A DNA stretch of 64,000 nt from Austwickia chelonae (GTDB lineage: Bacteria > Actinomycetota > Actinomycetes > Actinomycetales > Dermatophilaceae): assembly GCF_003391095.1 (NCBI RefSeq), contig NZ_CP031447.1, positions 2,728,001-2,792,000 of the forward strand, written 5' to 3'. The position numbers were made by a program, and so were the translations under genes. Under the pieces are notes generated by a model that worked only from the letters and a program-made list of their open reading frames with translations, made no database searches and had not been told where the DNA came from. Shown here piece by piece: positions 44,099-52,178 of the stretch; position 1 is the first letter of the stretch; the number at the start of each line of letters is the position of its first letter.

Positions 44099-45175
44099 TC
44101 ACCGGGTGGCGGCGAATCTGCGTCCTTCGGTGATGTAGGCGAGTTTGCCCGGCGTCTTGTCCGACAGGGGTTTGCCGAGTCTCGCCAGGGTTTTTTCCCC
44201 GAGTTTGGTGCGTAGGCCGAGTTGTCCTGCGGTCATCCCGTCGTGCACCACAGTTCGTCGAGGCACGTTGATCTGTGCTTTTGCTGCGGTCTGAACTGCT
44301 TTGAGGTAACTCGCCGGGTCGTCGCTCTGCCATCCGGTCAGGTCGACCTTTCCGGACTCACGTAGCCAGGTCGCCCAGTGGAATTCCTGGAAGGGAACTT
44401 TGCGTGGCCGGTGGCCGATGCCACGGGTGAAGTAGGCCAGGCTCCGGTACCGGTCGTCGCCGAAGGATTTCAGGGACAGGTCGCCGGGCAGGGTGTCCGG
44501 CGGGATCTCCTTGCCGGTGGCATCGCGCAGCCACACCCATCGTTCGGTTCGCATTCGTTCCCAGAAGTCTTTCTCTCCCAGGCCGCCCAGGTTCGCCATG
44601 ACCCGCACTCGTACCCGCATGTCGGGTCCGCCGTCGGGCATGGTGTGGAAGGCGGTGAAGGTGTGATGTCCGTCGGTGAGATAGGGACGTCCGCCGCGGC
44701 CGATGACGACGGTTTTCATCCGGGACCGGCTCTCCTCGGTCTCTTCTCCTGGGCGGAGTTCGCAGGTGAAGGTGCTGGGGTCGGACAGTTTCGATCCGGC
44801 GTCGGCGGCGATGGCGCCCAGCAGGCCGGAGGATCGGCACCAGTCCGTGAATCGCCGGTTCACCTGGTCTTTGCCTGCGGTGTATCTTCCGAGCCGGTAG
44901 TGGACGGCGTCGTGCCCGACCGTGGGCTGGGTGGGGGTCAGGTCACCGAGCCGGATCTCGATGATTTCGCCTTCGCGGGCGCACAGGTGCGGCGGTGTAC
45001 CGGGTTGTCGGCCGCCGAGTCGGCATTGAGCCAGCCGTTGCCCGGAAGCCAGTGGTGATCGTCCGGTGGCCAGTTCGGAAGTGGCAACGACGAAAACCGA
45101 GACGGTTCCGACCACCACAGCGATAGCGCTGATCACGACGGCGGTACGGCGGGGGTGCCGGACCGGATGGGGCAT
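44099..45175 (-). CDS. Exported ParB/Srx-fold protein, paralogue 2
   Basis: A 358-residue protein with an N-terminal membrane anchor (residues 12-32) and the same architecture as paralogue 1. It shares EIRLGDLTPTQPTVGHDAVH, MKTVVIGRGGRPYLTDGHHT, KVPFQEFHWATWLRESGKVD and VVHDGMTAGQLGLR. By eye about half the residues are identical over the full length. Both pairs of Cys near the N-terminal part (CRLGG/HLCARE and WCRSS/FTCELR) are shared, suggesting disulfides outside the cell. It lies on the opposite strand to paralogue 1, upstream of the hydrolase/EamA pair. Function unknown. Confidence 0.75.
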   Translation of the reverse strand: MPHPVRHPRRTAVVISAIAVVVGTVSVFVVATSELATGRSPLASGQRLAQCRLGGRQPGTPPHLCAREGEIIEIRLGDLTPTQPTVGHDAVHYRLGRYTAGKDQVNRRFTDWCRSSGLLGAIAADAGSKLSDPSTFTCELRPGEETEESRSRMKTVVIGRGGRPYLTDGHHTFTAFHTMPDGGPDMRVRVRVMANLGGLGEKDFWERMRTERWVWLRDATGKEIPPDTLPGDLSLKSFGDDRYRSLAYFTRGIGHRPRKVPFQEFHWATWLRESGKVDLTGWQSDDPASYLKAVQTAAKAQINVPRRTVVHDGMTAGQLGLRTKLGEKTLARLGKPLSDKTPGKLAYITEGRRFAATR

Positions 45176-45290
45176 GCGGGTCTCCTTCGGGGCGCCGATA
45201 CGCCGGTGCGTACCACTTCGGCGCCAGCTGAACGACCGACGTCCTCGGTGAGTTCGCCGCTATGACCAGGTGCTTCCAGGTTGTTTCCTG

Positions 45291-45320
45291 CATGTCACCT
45301 ACTCGCGGGTAGGTGACATG
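45291..45320 (-). terminator. Terminator of the pxpABC operon
   Basis: A perfect 12-base-pair stem, CATGTCACCTAC and its complement, with a six-base loop ends one base before the pxpC stop codon. Confidence 0.75.
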
Positions 45321-46319
45321 TCAGGGAGAAGTGTCGCCGGCTGTTCGAGAAGGTGGGCGGCCTTCCAGGTCCAGATCTGTCGGATAAGGGGCGGCACGCA
45401 CACGGACCCTGACCCGGTCACCTGGACGCAACTGCGCCACCTGGTCGGTCGACCCCGGGTCGAGCACCGCGATCACCGGATAGCCACCGGTGGTCGGGTG
45501 GTCGGCGAGGAAGAACACCGGCTGCCCCGACGGAGGGATCTGCACGCTCCCTCGGACGACAGGCTCGCTCTCCAGTTCACCGTCGACCGCCCGCTCGAGA
45601 CGAGGACCGTGACAACGCACGCCGACCCGGTCGCTGTCGGCGCCCACCGTCCAGCAGGAACCGGCAAAGATCTCCCGGGCGGTCCCGGTGAACCAGTCGG
45701 CGCGAGGACCCCAGGTCGCGCTGAGGGTCGTCGCCCTGCCCGAGGCATCGCCAGGCCCGCCGTCCACCGGGCCGACCGGCCCCCGATAGGCGGAGCAGGC
45801 CACGTCGGCGGCCGGTCCGACCGCGAGCTCCCAGAGACCGTTGTCGATGACGGAGACGGCCTTGCCACCGGACTCGAACAGGTCACCTGCGGCCAGTGGT
45901 ACCGGCCCCAGGCCCGAGATCGTGTCGGTCGACCGGCTCCCCAAGGTCTGCGGACAGTCGACCCCGCCGAGAACCGCGAGATAGGAACGCAGCCCGCTCA
46001 CCGGACGGCCCAGCTCGAGCTGCTCACCGGCAGCGACGTGCACCGGGGTGGAAAAAGCCACCGGACGGCCGGCGACCTGTATCGGCAGCGGTGCCCCGGC
46101 GACGGCGACCACGGTTGCCGTCCTCGCTTCCAGGACGAGCCCACCGGCCAACACCTCCAAGGTCGCTGCACCCTCGGGATTGCCCACCAGACGATTGGCC
46201 AGCCGATGGGCTCCTCGATCAGCGGCCCCGGACGGCCCGACCCCCAGCGCGGCCAGACCTGGACGGCCCAGATCCTCGACGAGAGTACGCAGGCCCGGAT
46301 GGACGACCTGAAAACTCAT
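45321..46319 (-). CDS. pxpC: 5-oxoprolinase subunit C (biotin-dependent carboxyltransferase-like)
   Basis: A 332-residue protein of the KipA/urea-amidolyase-related family: FQVVHPGLRTLVEDLGRPGL at the N-terminus, then GAADRGAHRLANRLVGNPEG, and VFFLADHPTTGGYPVIAVLD near the C-terminus. With PxpA and PxpB it hydrolyses 5-oxoproline to glutamate using ATP. Its start overlaps the pxpB stop by four bases. A terminator follows immediately. Confidence 0.93.
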   Translation of the reverse strand: MSFQVVHPGLRTLVEDLGRPGLAALGVGPSGAADRGAHRLANRLVGNPEGAATLEVLAGGLVLEARTATVVAVAGAPLPIQVAGRPVAFSTPVHVAAGEQLELGRPVSGLRSYLAVLGGVDCPQTLGSRSTDTISGLGPVPLAAGDLFESGGKAVSVIDNGLWELAVGPAADVACSAYRGPVGPVDGGPGDASGRATTLSATWGPRADWFTGTAREIFAGSCWTVGADSDRVGVRCHGPRLERAVDGELESEPVVRGSVQIPPSGQPVFFLADHPTTGGYPVIAVLDPGSTDQVAQLRPGDRVRVRVRAAPYPTDLDLEGRPPSRTAGDTSP

Positions 46320-46981
46320 CGACCTGCCCCTTCCGTCTCGGCGTCACGGACTCCTTCCTGCCCCGGCGCGCGCCCGGTGACATCGACGAAGGAGACCCGC
46401 GTCCCAGGGGTGAGTAGCGCCGGCGACGATCGTCCGGTGTCCCACAAGGACGCATCGGTGCGGCCGATCAGCTGCCAGCCTCCAGGGCTGGACGTCGGAT
46501 AACACCCGGTGTATCCCCCGGCCAGGGCCACCGAACCTGCTGGGACCCTGGTCCGCGGGGAAGAACGACGAGGAACCATCCAGGTGTCGTCGTCGCAGGT
46601 CATATAGGCGAAGCCTGGCGCGAAACCGCAGAAGGCCACTGTCCAGGTCAACGTGCTGTGCCGGGCGACCAGCGCTTCTACGCTCAGCCCGAGGTGGTCG
46701 GCGGCGACGGTGAGATCTTCGCCGTCGTAGACCGTGGCGATCTGTATCTCGTAGTCCGCTGTGGCGGCGAGCGGCCCGGGAGCGATGTCCTTGATCGCGC
46801 GGACGACGTCCGGCATCGAGGCAGCACCGGTCGTGCGCAGCAGCAGGGTCCGTGCTGCCGGGACGATCTCGACGACACCGTCGACCGGATGGCTACGCAG
46901 CCCTGCCAGGTAGGCGAGAGCCTCTGCGTTGTCACCGAATTCAAGGATAAATGCGTCGACTCCGCTGGGTAGGACCCGCAT
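46316..46981 (-). CDS. pxpB: 5-oxoprolinase subunit B (KipI-like)
   Basis: A 221-residue KipI-family protein with VAFCGFAPGFAYM, then PRTRVPAGSVALAGGYTGCY and SPGGWQLIGRTDASLWD. KipI was first described as a kinase inhibitor, but next to pxpA and pxpC it is the second oxoprolinase subunit. The ATG overlaps the pxpA stop. The last 30 residues are an extra acidic tail. Confidence 0.93.
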   Translation of the reverse strand: MRVLPSGVDAFILEFGDNAEALAYLAGLRSHPVDGVVEIVPAARTLLLRTTGAASMPDVVRAIKDIAPGPLAATADYEIQIATVYDGEDLTVAADHLGLSVEALVARHSTLTWTVAFCGFAPGFAYMTCDDDTWMVPRRSSPRTRVPAGSVALAGGYTGCYPTSSPGGWQLIGRTDASLWDTGRSSPALLTPGTRVSFVDVTGRAPGQEGVRDAETEGAGR

Positions 46982-47757
46982 CAGGAGGTGCTTCCGGCGA
47001 AGGATGTGACCTGAATACCGGCGTTGTCGAGCGCGGCACGGACAGCGCGAGCCAGGTCAACGGCGCCGGGGCTGTCACCGTGCACGCACAGGGAGTCCGG
47101 GTGAAGCCGCACGGTGCTGCCGTCGACGGCATCGACGACGCCGGAGGTGACCATGCGGACGGCGCGGGCTGCGACCACGGTGGGATTGCGCAGGACGGCT
47201 CGGGGATCTTTGCGCGGGACCAAAGTTCCTTCGGGGGTGTAGGCCCGGTCGCAGAAGGCTTCGGTGGCCGTGGGTAGGCCTGCTCGGTCCGCCAGTTCAC
47301 CGGCCAGCGATCCTGGCAGCCCCAGCAGGATGAGAGGTGTCCCTGCGTCGGCGAGTCCGCGTAACGCGTCGACGACGGCCTGGGCTTGACCACGGTGATG
47401 AGCGATCGTGTTGTACAGCGCGCCGTGTGGTTTGCAGTAGGCGACGCGCACGCCTTCAGCGGCGGCGACGGCCTGGAGCGCACCGATCTGGTAGCGGATC
47501 TCGGCGGACAGTTCTTCGGGCTCGACGTCGACGAAGCGTCGTCCGAAGCCGGCGAGGTCACGGTAGGAGACATGGGCACCGACGGTGAGTCCGTGCTCGG
47601 CGGCGAGGCGGATGGTCCGGGTCATCACGAACGGGTCTCCGGCGTGAAATCCGCAGGCCACGTTCATGCTGGAGAGCACGGGAGCCAGCTCGGCGTCATC
47701 GCCCAGGCTCCATCGGGAAAAAGACTCTCCCACATCGGCATTGAGGTCAATCCGCAT
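46981..47757 (-). CDS. pxpA: 5-oxoprolinase subunit A (LamB/YcsF family)
   Basis: The 258-residue product begins [16 protein letters not shown], the family signature, and shows [11 protein letters not shown] and [17 protein letters not shown], probable metal or catalytic residues. The start is placed at 47755-47757 because the family begins with IDLNAD; an ATG four codons upstream (47767-47769) is possible, and neither has a good ribosome site. It is the first gene of pxpABC and divergent from the predicted transporter operon. The set clears the toxic metabolite 5-oxoproline, formed by spontaneous cyclisation of glutamine. Confidence 0.94.
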   Translation of the reverse strand: MRIDLNADVGESFSRWSLGDDAELAPVLSSMNVACGFHAGDPFVMTRTIRLAAEHGLTVGAHVSYRDLAGFGRRFVDVEPEELSAEIRYQIGALQAVAAAEGVRVAYCKPHGALYNTIAHHRGQAQAVVDALRGLADAGTPLILLGLPGSLAGELADRAGLPTATEAFCDRAYTPEGTLVPRKDPRAVLRNPTVVAARAVRMVTSGVVDAVDGSTVRLHPDSLCVHGDSPGAVDLARAVRAALDNAGIQVTSFAGSTS

Positions 47758-47874
47758 GGGCCCATCCAATCACCGACAGCGGCAGGAAAAATTTCCGGGC
47801 TGCCCTTCACAGCTTCCCCGACTGCTCTACGGTGGCGGACGTCCGCCCTTTCCCTTCACCCTCAGGAGGCCACC

Positions 47875-48609
47875 ATGTGGGTCCTGCTCGCCGTCGTCGT
47901 CGTGGTCGTCGGTTTCGCGCTGAGGATCAACAGCCTGCTGGTGGTCACGGTGGCCGGTATCGTCGCGGGTCTCCTCGGCCGGTTGAGCCCGATGCAGATC
48001 CTGGACACCTTCGGTCAAGGTTTCGCCAGCAGTCGCAGTGTCACCGTTTTCGTGGTGACCCTGCCGGTCATCGGCTTGATCGAACGGTACGGTCTGCAGT
48101 TCCAGGCGCGGGCACTGATCGGCCGGTTGACGAAGCTGTCCGTCGGCCGCTTGCTGATGTTGTACATGTTGATCCGGCAGATCACGGCGGCGATGGGCCT
48201 GGTCAGTATCGGTGGGCCCGCGCAGAGTGTGCGTCCGCTGCTGTACCCGATGGCCGAGGGCGCTGCCGAACGTGAGCACCCTCGCCTGACCGAGCGGATG
48301 CGCGAGAAGATCAAGGCCTTCTCGGCGAGTTCCGACACCGTGGGCCTGTTCTTCGGCGAGGACATCTTCATCGCGATCGGGTCGTTGTTGTTGATCACCG
48401 GTTTCGTCGACTCCACCTACGGGCTGTCCCTCGAACCGATCGATCTGGCCAAGTGGGCCGTACCCACAGGGATCGCGGCCTTCCTGATCCACGGCGGTCG
48501 GCTGCTGTGGCTCGATCGGACATTACGCAGGATGTCCGCCGAGGAGAACGAGCCGAGGCCTGCTGGCGCCGAGGCCGCGGCGACCGCCGCCCCGGAGGTC
48601 ATCCGATGA
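47875..48609 (+). CDS. DUF969 membrane protein (predicted 5-oxoproline transport)
   Basis: A 244-residue membrane protein with about six segments and the DUF969 core VVTLPVIGLIERYGLQFQAR and RQITAAMGLVSIGGPAQSVR. The ATG at 47875 follows AGGAGG. DUF969 and DUF979 genes cluster with pxpABC in many bacteria and are thought to form a 5-oxoproline transporter; this is comparative evidence, not shown here. Its stop overlaps the next start (ATGA). Confidence 0.88.
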   Translation: MWVLLAVVVVVVGFALRINSLLVVTVAGIVAGLLGRLSPMQILDTFGQGFASSRSVTVFVVTLPVIGLIERYGLQFQARALIGRLTKLSVGRLLMLYMLIRQITAAMGLVSIGGPAQSVRPLLYPMAEGAAEREHPRLTERMREKIKAFSASSDTVGLFFGEDIFIAIGSLLLITGFVDSTYGLSLEPIDLAKWAVPTGIAAFLIHGGRLLWLDRTLRRMSAEENEPRPAGAEAAATAAPEVIR

Positions 48610-49574
48610 TCCAGGTCGAATGGTTGTACTGGCTGGTCGGGGCGTTCTTCGTCGTGCTCGGCGGGCAGGCTGCGATGGATCACAGCGTTCCCCGGCGGCA
48701 TCTGTCCGGGCTGTTCTGGATCTTGCTGGGCCTGGGTTTCTGGTACTCGACCTTCGTGGTGGCCAAGACCGCTCCGGCGTGGGTCCTCGGGGTGATCGTC
48801 ATCTCGATGGCGGTCTTGGCCGGGATGGGGCTGCCCCACAAGGGCGCCGACAATTCGACCACCGACGAGGAACGGAAGGTGTTCGCGCGGAGGTTCGGGA
48901 ACAAGCTCTTCCTTCCTGCGCTGACGATCCCGTTCGTCACGGCGATCTTCGCGACCGTACTGATCGACACCCGGATCGGTGGCCGACTGCTCCTGGAGAA
49001 GGGGTCGGCCACCATCATCGGCCTGACCATCGCGAGTCTGGCCGCCTTGGCCGTGGCCGCAGTCCTGCTGCGTCCTAAGTCTCCGGCGGTTCCGCTGCAC
49101 GAGGGGCGACGCCTGCTGGGGCACATCGGCTGGACGGCGGTGCTGCCGCAGATGTTGGCGACCTTGGGGGTGCTCTTCCAGGTGTCCGGGGTCGGCAAGG
49201 CCGTCGGCGAGGTCGCCGGAGGTCTGCTGCCCAAGGGGTCGGTGCTGGCTGCAGTGGCTCTCTACTGCGTGGGCATGGCCGCCTTCACGATGGTCATGGG
49301 GAATGCCTTCGCCGCTTTCCCGGTGATGACCGCAGCCATCGGGTGGCCGCTGCTGGTGCAGCACTACCAGGGTGATCCGACGGTGATCTTCGCGGTGGGC
49401 ATGCTGGCCGGTTTCTGCGGAACCCTCGCGACCCCGATGGCCGCCAATTTCAATCTCGTCCCAGCGGCCTTGTTGGAGATGAAGGACCAGTACGGCCCGA
49501 TCAAGGCCCAGCTCCCCACCGCTGTCGCCTTGTTGGCCTGCAATATCGGGATCATCACCGTCTTCGCCTTCTGA
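48606..49574 (+). CDS. DUF979 membrane protein (predicted 5-oxoproline transport)
   Basis: A 322-residue membrane protein with eight to nine segments: IQVEWLYWLVGAFFVVLGGQ at the start, VMGNAFAAFPVMTAAIGWPL, and FCGTLATPMAANFNLVPAAL near the end. It is the obligatory partner of DUF969. The ATG overlaps the DUF969 stop by four bases, so both subunits are made together. Confidence 0.88.
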   Translation: MIQVEWLYWLVGAFFVVLGGQAAMDHSVPRRHLSGLFWILLGLGFWYSTFVVAKTAPAWVLGVIVISMAVLAGMGLPHKGADNSTTDEERKVFARRFGNKLFLPALTIPFVTAIFATVLIDTRIGGRLLLEKGSATIIGLTIASLAALAVAAVLLRPKSPAVPLHEGRRLLGHIGWTAVLPQMLATLGVLFQVSGVGKAVGEVAGGLLPKGSVLAAVALYCVGMAAFTMVMGNAFAAFPVMTAAIGWPLLVQHYQGDPTVIFAVGMLAGFCGTLATPMAANFNLVPAALLEMKDQYGPIKAQLPTAVALLACNIGIITVFAF

Positions 49575-49620
49575 CCCTGCCCCGCCACGGTCCGACTCCC
49601 TTCTGCCAAGGAGCTCCCTC

Positions 49621-50721
49621 ATGATGACCGATCGACTCCGGCGCCAGGCCGCACCTTGGGCTGCCATCGCCTGCGACGTCCTGGAGACGCCTTTCCCCTA
49701 TGCTGCCGCGCACCTGGCTGACGGCCCCGAGGACTGTGAGGTGACGCCGTGGCGGTTGCATCCTGCCTTCCACGGCTCGCTGGACTGGCACAGTTCGGCG
49801 CACATGCAGTGGTCCTTGGTGACCTTGTTGACCGTCGCACCGGCCTGCCTCGACGACGACCTCACCGACCGGGTGGTGCGCCTGTTGAACGGCCGGTTGT
49901 CCAGCTCGGCGTTGGCCGCCGAGGCGGACTATCTCCTCGCCCGCCCCAATTTTGAGCGCCCCTACGGGTGGGCGTGGGCGGCGATGCTCTGCGCAGCTCT
50001 CCACCGCTGCCCTCGTCCGGAGTCGGCAGCCTGGTCGGCCGCGGCACATCCGCTGGCTGTGGCGATCGGCGAGCTGGTGCCGAGCTGGCTGGACAGGCAG
50101 GTCTTCCCGGTACGGCACGGGGTGCACAGCAATACCGCTTTCGCCTTGTCCTTGTTGCACCGGGCGTACACCGGTCTGGAAGACACCGGCACGGTAGCAG
50201 TGGTGCGTCAGGGCATCCTCGACTGGTACGACGCGGACGACGACCTCGACACCCGTTTCGAGCCCAGCGGGCAGGATTTCCTCTCCCCGGCCTTGTCCGA
50301 GGCCGAATGCCTGTTGGGGATTCTGCCCGAGGAGCAGCGGGCTGATCGTCTGGCCCGGTTGTTGCCCGGGTTGGGTGCTGGCCGGCACGCCCATCTCCTG
50401 GAGGTACCGCCGGTGCTCGACGGGACCGACGGCCATCTGGCCCATCTGTACGGGCTGGCCTTGTCCCGATCGTGGCAGTTGCGGACGCTGGTCGAGTGGC
50501 TGCCCGAGCAAGCGGCGGCCGACGTCCAGGCGGGGGCTCGTCGTCAGGTGGAGGCGGTGATTCCGGTGATGACCGGAGGACATTTCATGGCGACCCACTG
50601 GCTGGTCTCCTTCGCACTGTTGGGCGAGCTGGCCGACGACACCGACCAAGGACGAACAATGACCACTCCTCGACGCCGCCGAACAAGGACCATCGGCCCT
50701 AACCGAATATGCCCGAGATGA
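49621..50721 (+). CDS. DUF2891 family protein
   Basis: A 366-residue soluble, mostly helical protein rich in Trp, His and Asp: HPAFHGSLDWHSSAHMQWSL near the N-terminus, VFPVRHGVHSNTAFALSLLH in the middle, and GGHFMATHWLVSFALL near the end. The repeated His/Trp helices resemble an alpha/alpha barrel. DUF2891 genes often accompany DUF969/DUF979. The start is ATG at 49621 (or 49624), behind AAGGAGC. The last 25 residues are Arg/Thr-rich and may be unstructured. Function unknown, probably linked to 5-oxoproline metabolism. Confidence 0.85.
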   Translation: MMTDRLRRQAAPWAAIACDVLETPFPYAAAHLADGPEDCEVTPWRLHPAFHGSLDWHSSAHMQWSLVTLLTVAPACLDDDLTDRVVRLLNGRLSSSALAAEADYLLARPNFERPYGWAWAAMLCAALHRCPRPESAAWSAAAHPLAVAIGELVPSWLDRQVFPVRHGVHSNTAFALSLLHRAYTGLEDTGTVAVVRQGILDWYDADDDLDTRFEPSGQDFLSPALSEAECLLGILPEEQRADRLARLLPGLGAGRHAHLLEVPPVLDGTDGHLAHLYGLALSRSWQLRTLVEWLPEQAAADVQAGARRQVEAVIPVMTGGHFMATHWLVSFALLGELADDTDQGRTMTTPRRRRTRTIGPNRICPR

Positions 50722-50724
50722 GAT

Positions 50725-50746
50725 AATCGCGCTACTACTAGCGATT
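50725..50746 (+). terminator. Small hairpin after DUF2891 gene
   Basis: A six-base-pair stem (AATCGC with GCGATT, ten-base loop) follows the stop and leads into the riboswitch. It may be part of the riboswitch base rather than a terminator. Confidence 0.3.
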
Positions 50747-50890
50747 TCGCCTGTAGTGACCTGTCACGAGCGAAGTCGGCGAGATTCCGACACTGTCCCG
50801 CAACGGTGATACCTCCTGGTAGAGGGTAAGTCCGGTCGCCTCGTGGCAGGGACGACCGTGTCAAGCCCTCGAAGGAAGGGCCGGTCCGCT
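50747..50890 (+). ncRNA. Cobalamin riboswitch
   Basis: The core contains AGTCGGCGAGATTCCGACA leading into CTGTCCCGCAACGGTGAT, the conserved B12-box region of actinobacterial cobalamin riboswitches. GTAAGTCCGGTCGCC then occupies the usual receptor-loop position. It precedes the ABC importer and chelatase operon. Adenosylcobalamin or a related cobalamin should turn the operon off. Confidence 0.88.
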
Positions 50891-50915
50891 TACCTCATCG
50901 CAGGTATACAGACGA

Positions 50916-50944
50916 CACTCCTTCGTGGGCCCACCGAAGGAGTG
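50916..50944 (+). promoter_or_regulatory. Ribosome-site sequestering hairpin
   Basis: CACTCCTTCG and CGAAGGAGTG pair perfectly, and the right arm contains the GAAGGAG ribosome site of the next gene (start at 50949). This is a likely translational expression platform of the cobalamin riboswitch. Confidence 0.65.
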
Positions 50945-50948
50945 GCCC

Positions 50949-52178
50949 ATGCCCGCCCCGCTGTTCTTCCGCCGTACCACCACTGTTGCCGCGGTCGCGG
51001 TGACCGCGCTGCTCCCCACATCCTGCAGCCTCTCCACCGACCACCGCGCCACCGGCTCACCCGGCCAGGACCGCGGCTGCATCACCGATTTCGACCCGGA
51101 GAAGGACTACTACCCGGACAAGGTCGTCTTCGAGGACGCCACCAACGTGAAGGTGCAGTACAAGAAATCCCACAAGATCGTCACTGTCGCCCAGCCAGCG
51201 CCAGGAGCTCCGCCGCAAACCTATGTCCTGGTCCGTTGCGGAGCACCAGCCCCAGAGCTGACCGGCGACCTGGCAGGAGCTCGCAAGTTCTCCATTCCGG
51301 CGAAGAGAGTCGCCGCAGCTTCCACCACCCAGGTGCCCGCCTACGATCTCCTCGGCAAAGTCGATGCACTCGTCGGTGTCGGTTCCGCAGACAAGTTGGC
51401 CCCTGGCACCGTCAAAGAGGCCGTTGATGCCGGACGCATCAAAGGCTTCAAACAGGACGGCGTCGATATCAGCGCTGAACAGGTCGTCTCATTGAAACCT
51501 GATCTGTACGTCACCTCTGGCACCAGTAAGTCCAGCGACGTCAAACTAGCTGAACTCGGCGTCCCCGTCGTCGCAAATGCCGAATGGCTCGAAAAAACTG
51601 CCCTCGGACGTGCTGAATGGACGAAGTTCACCGCGCTCTTCCTCGACGAGGAGAAGAAAGCCACTGAGGTCTATGCCAAGATCCGAGCCGACTACCAAGC
51701 CGTTGCTGAAAAGGCGAAATCTGTCGCCTCACGCCCCACGGTCCTTCTGGGCTCAATGTCGAGAGGAACCTGGTACGCCACCGCGGCGGACAGCTATGTC
51801 GCCAACGAGATCAAGGACGCAGGGGGCGACTACATCCTCCAAGAGGTAGCCGGAACCGGTAGTAAACCACTAGATCTCGAGGTAGTTCTCGGCAAAGGAT
51901 CGCAAGCCCAGTTCTGGCTGGGTGCCACGCATTCCTCCCCGTGGAAGAGCCTGGCCGAACCGGTCAAGGACGATGCTCGCCTCGGCAACCTCGAAGCCGT
52001 CAAGAATGGCCGTGTCTGGACTTTCACCAAGCGGATGACGCCCGGCGGCGGCAACGACTACTGGCAATCCGGCGTGGTTCGTCCTGACCGTGTGCTCGCC
52101 GATCTGGTCGCCATCTTGCACCCCGAGCTGATGCCCGGACATGAATTCACCTACTACGAGCAAGTCCCCAAAGCATGA
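50949..52178 (+). CDS. B12/iron-complex-type ABC substrate-binding lipoprotein (BtuF/FecB-like)
   Basis: A 409-residue exported protein. The signal peptide ends LLPTSC, a slightly weak lipobox. The mature part has the class III binding-protein pattern: KRVAAASTTQVPAYDLLGKV, VVSLKPDLYVTSG, FWLGATHSSPWKSLAEPV, and a C-terminal GNDYWQSGVVRPDRVLADLV. About 60 residues precede the fold and include two Cys. It delivers a corrinoid or other tetrapyrrole/metal complex to the downstream permease. The ATG at 50949 lies after GAAGGAG inside the regulatory hairpin, and the stop overlaps the permease start. Confidence 0.88.
   Translation: MPAPLFFRRTTTVAAVAVTALLPTSCSLSTDHRATGSPGQDRGCITDFDPEKDYYPDKVVFEDATNVKVQYKKSHKIVTVAQPAPGAPPQTYVLVRCGAPAPELTGDLAGARKFSIPAKRVAAASTTQVPAYDLLGKVDALVGVGSADKLAPGTVKEAVDAGRIKGFKQDGVDISAEQVVSLKPDLYVTSGTSKSSDVKLAELGVPVVANAEWLEKTALGRAEWTKFTALFLDEEKKATEVYAKIRADYQAVAEKAKSVASRPTVLLGSMSRGTWYATAADSYVANEIKDAGGDYILQEVAGTGSKPLDLEVVLGKGSQAQFWLGATHSSPWKSLAEPVKDDARLGNLEAVKNGRVWTFTKRMTPGGGNDYWQSGVVRPDRVLADLVAILHPELMPGHEFTYYEQVPKA

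Noticed and set aside
50747-50775. A TGACCTGTCA motif resembling the centre of the palindromic repeat family
   Set aside because: It is part of the cobalamin riboswitch 5' region; the flanking arms do not match the CACTGCGGTG units.
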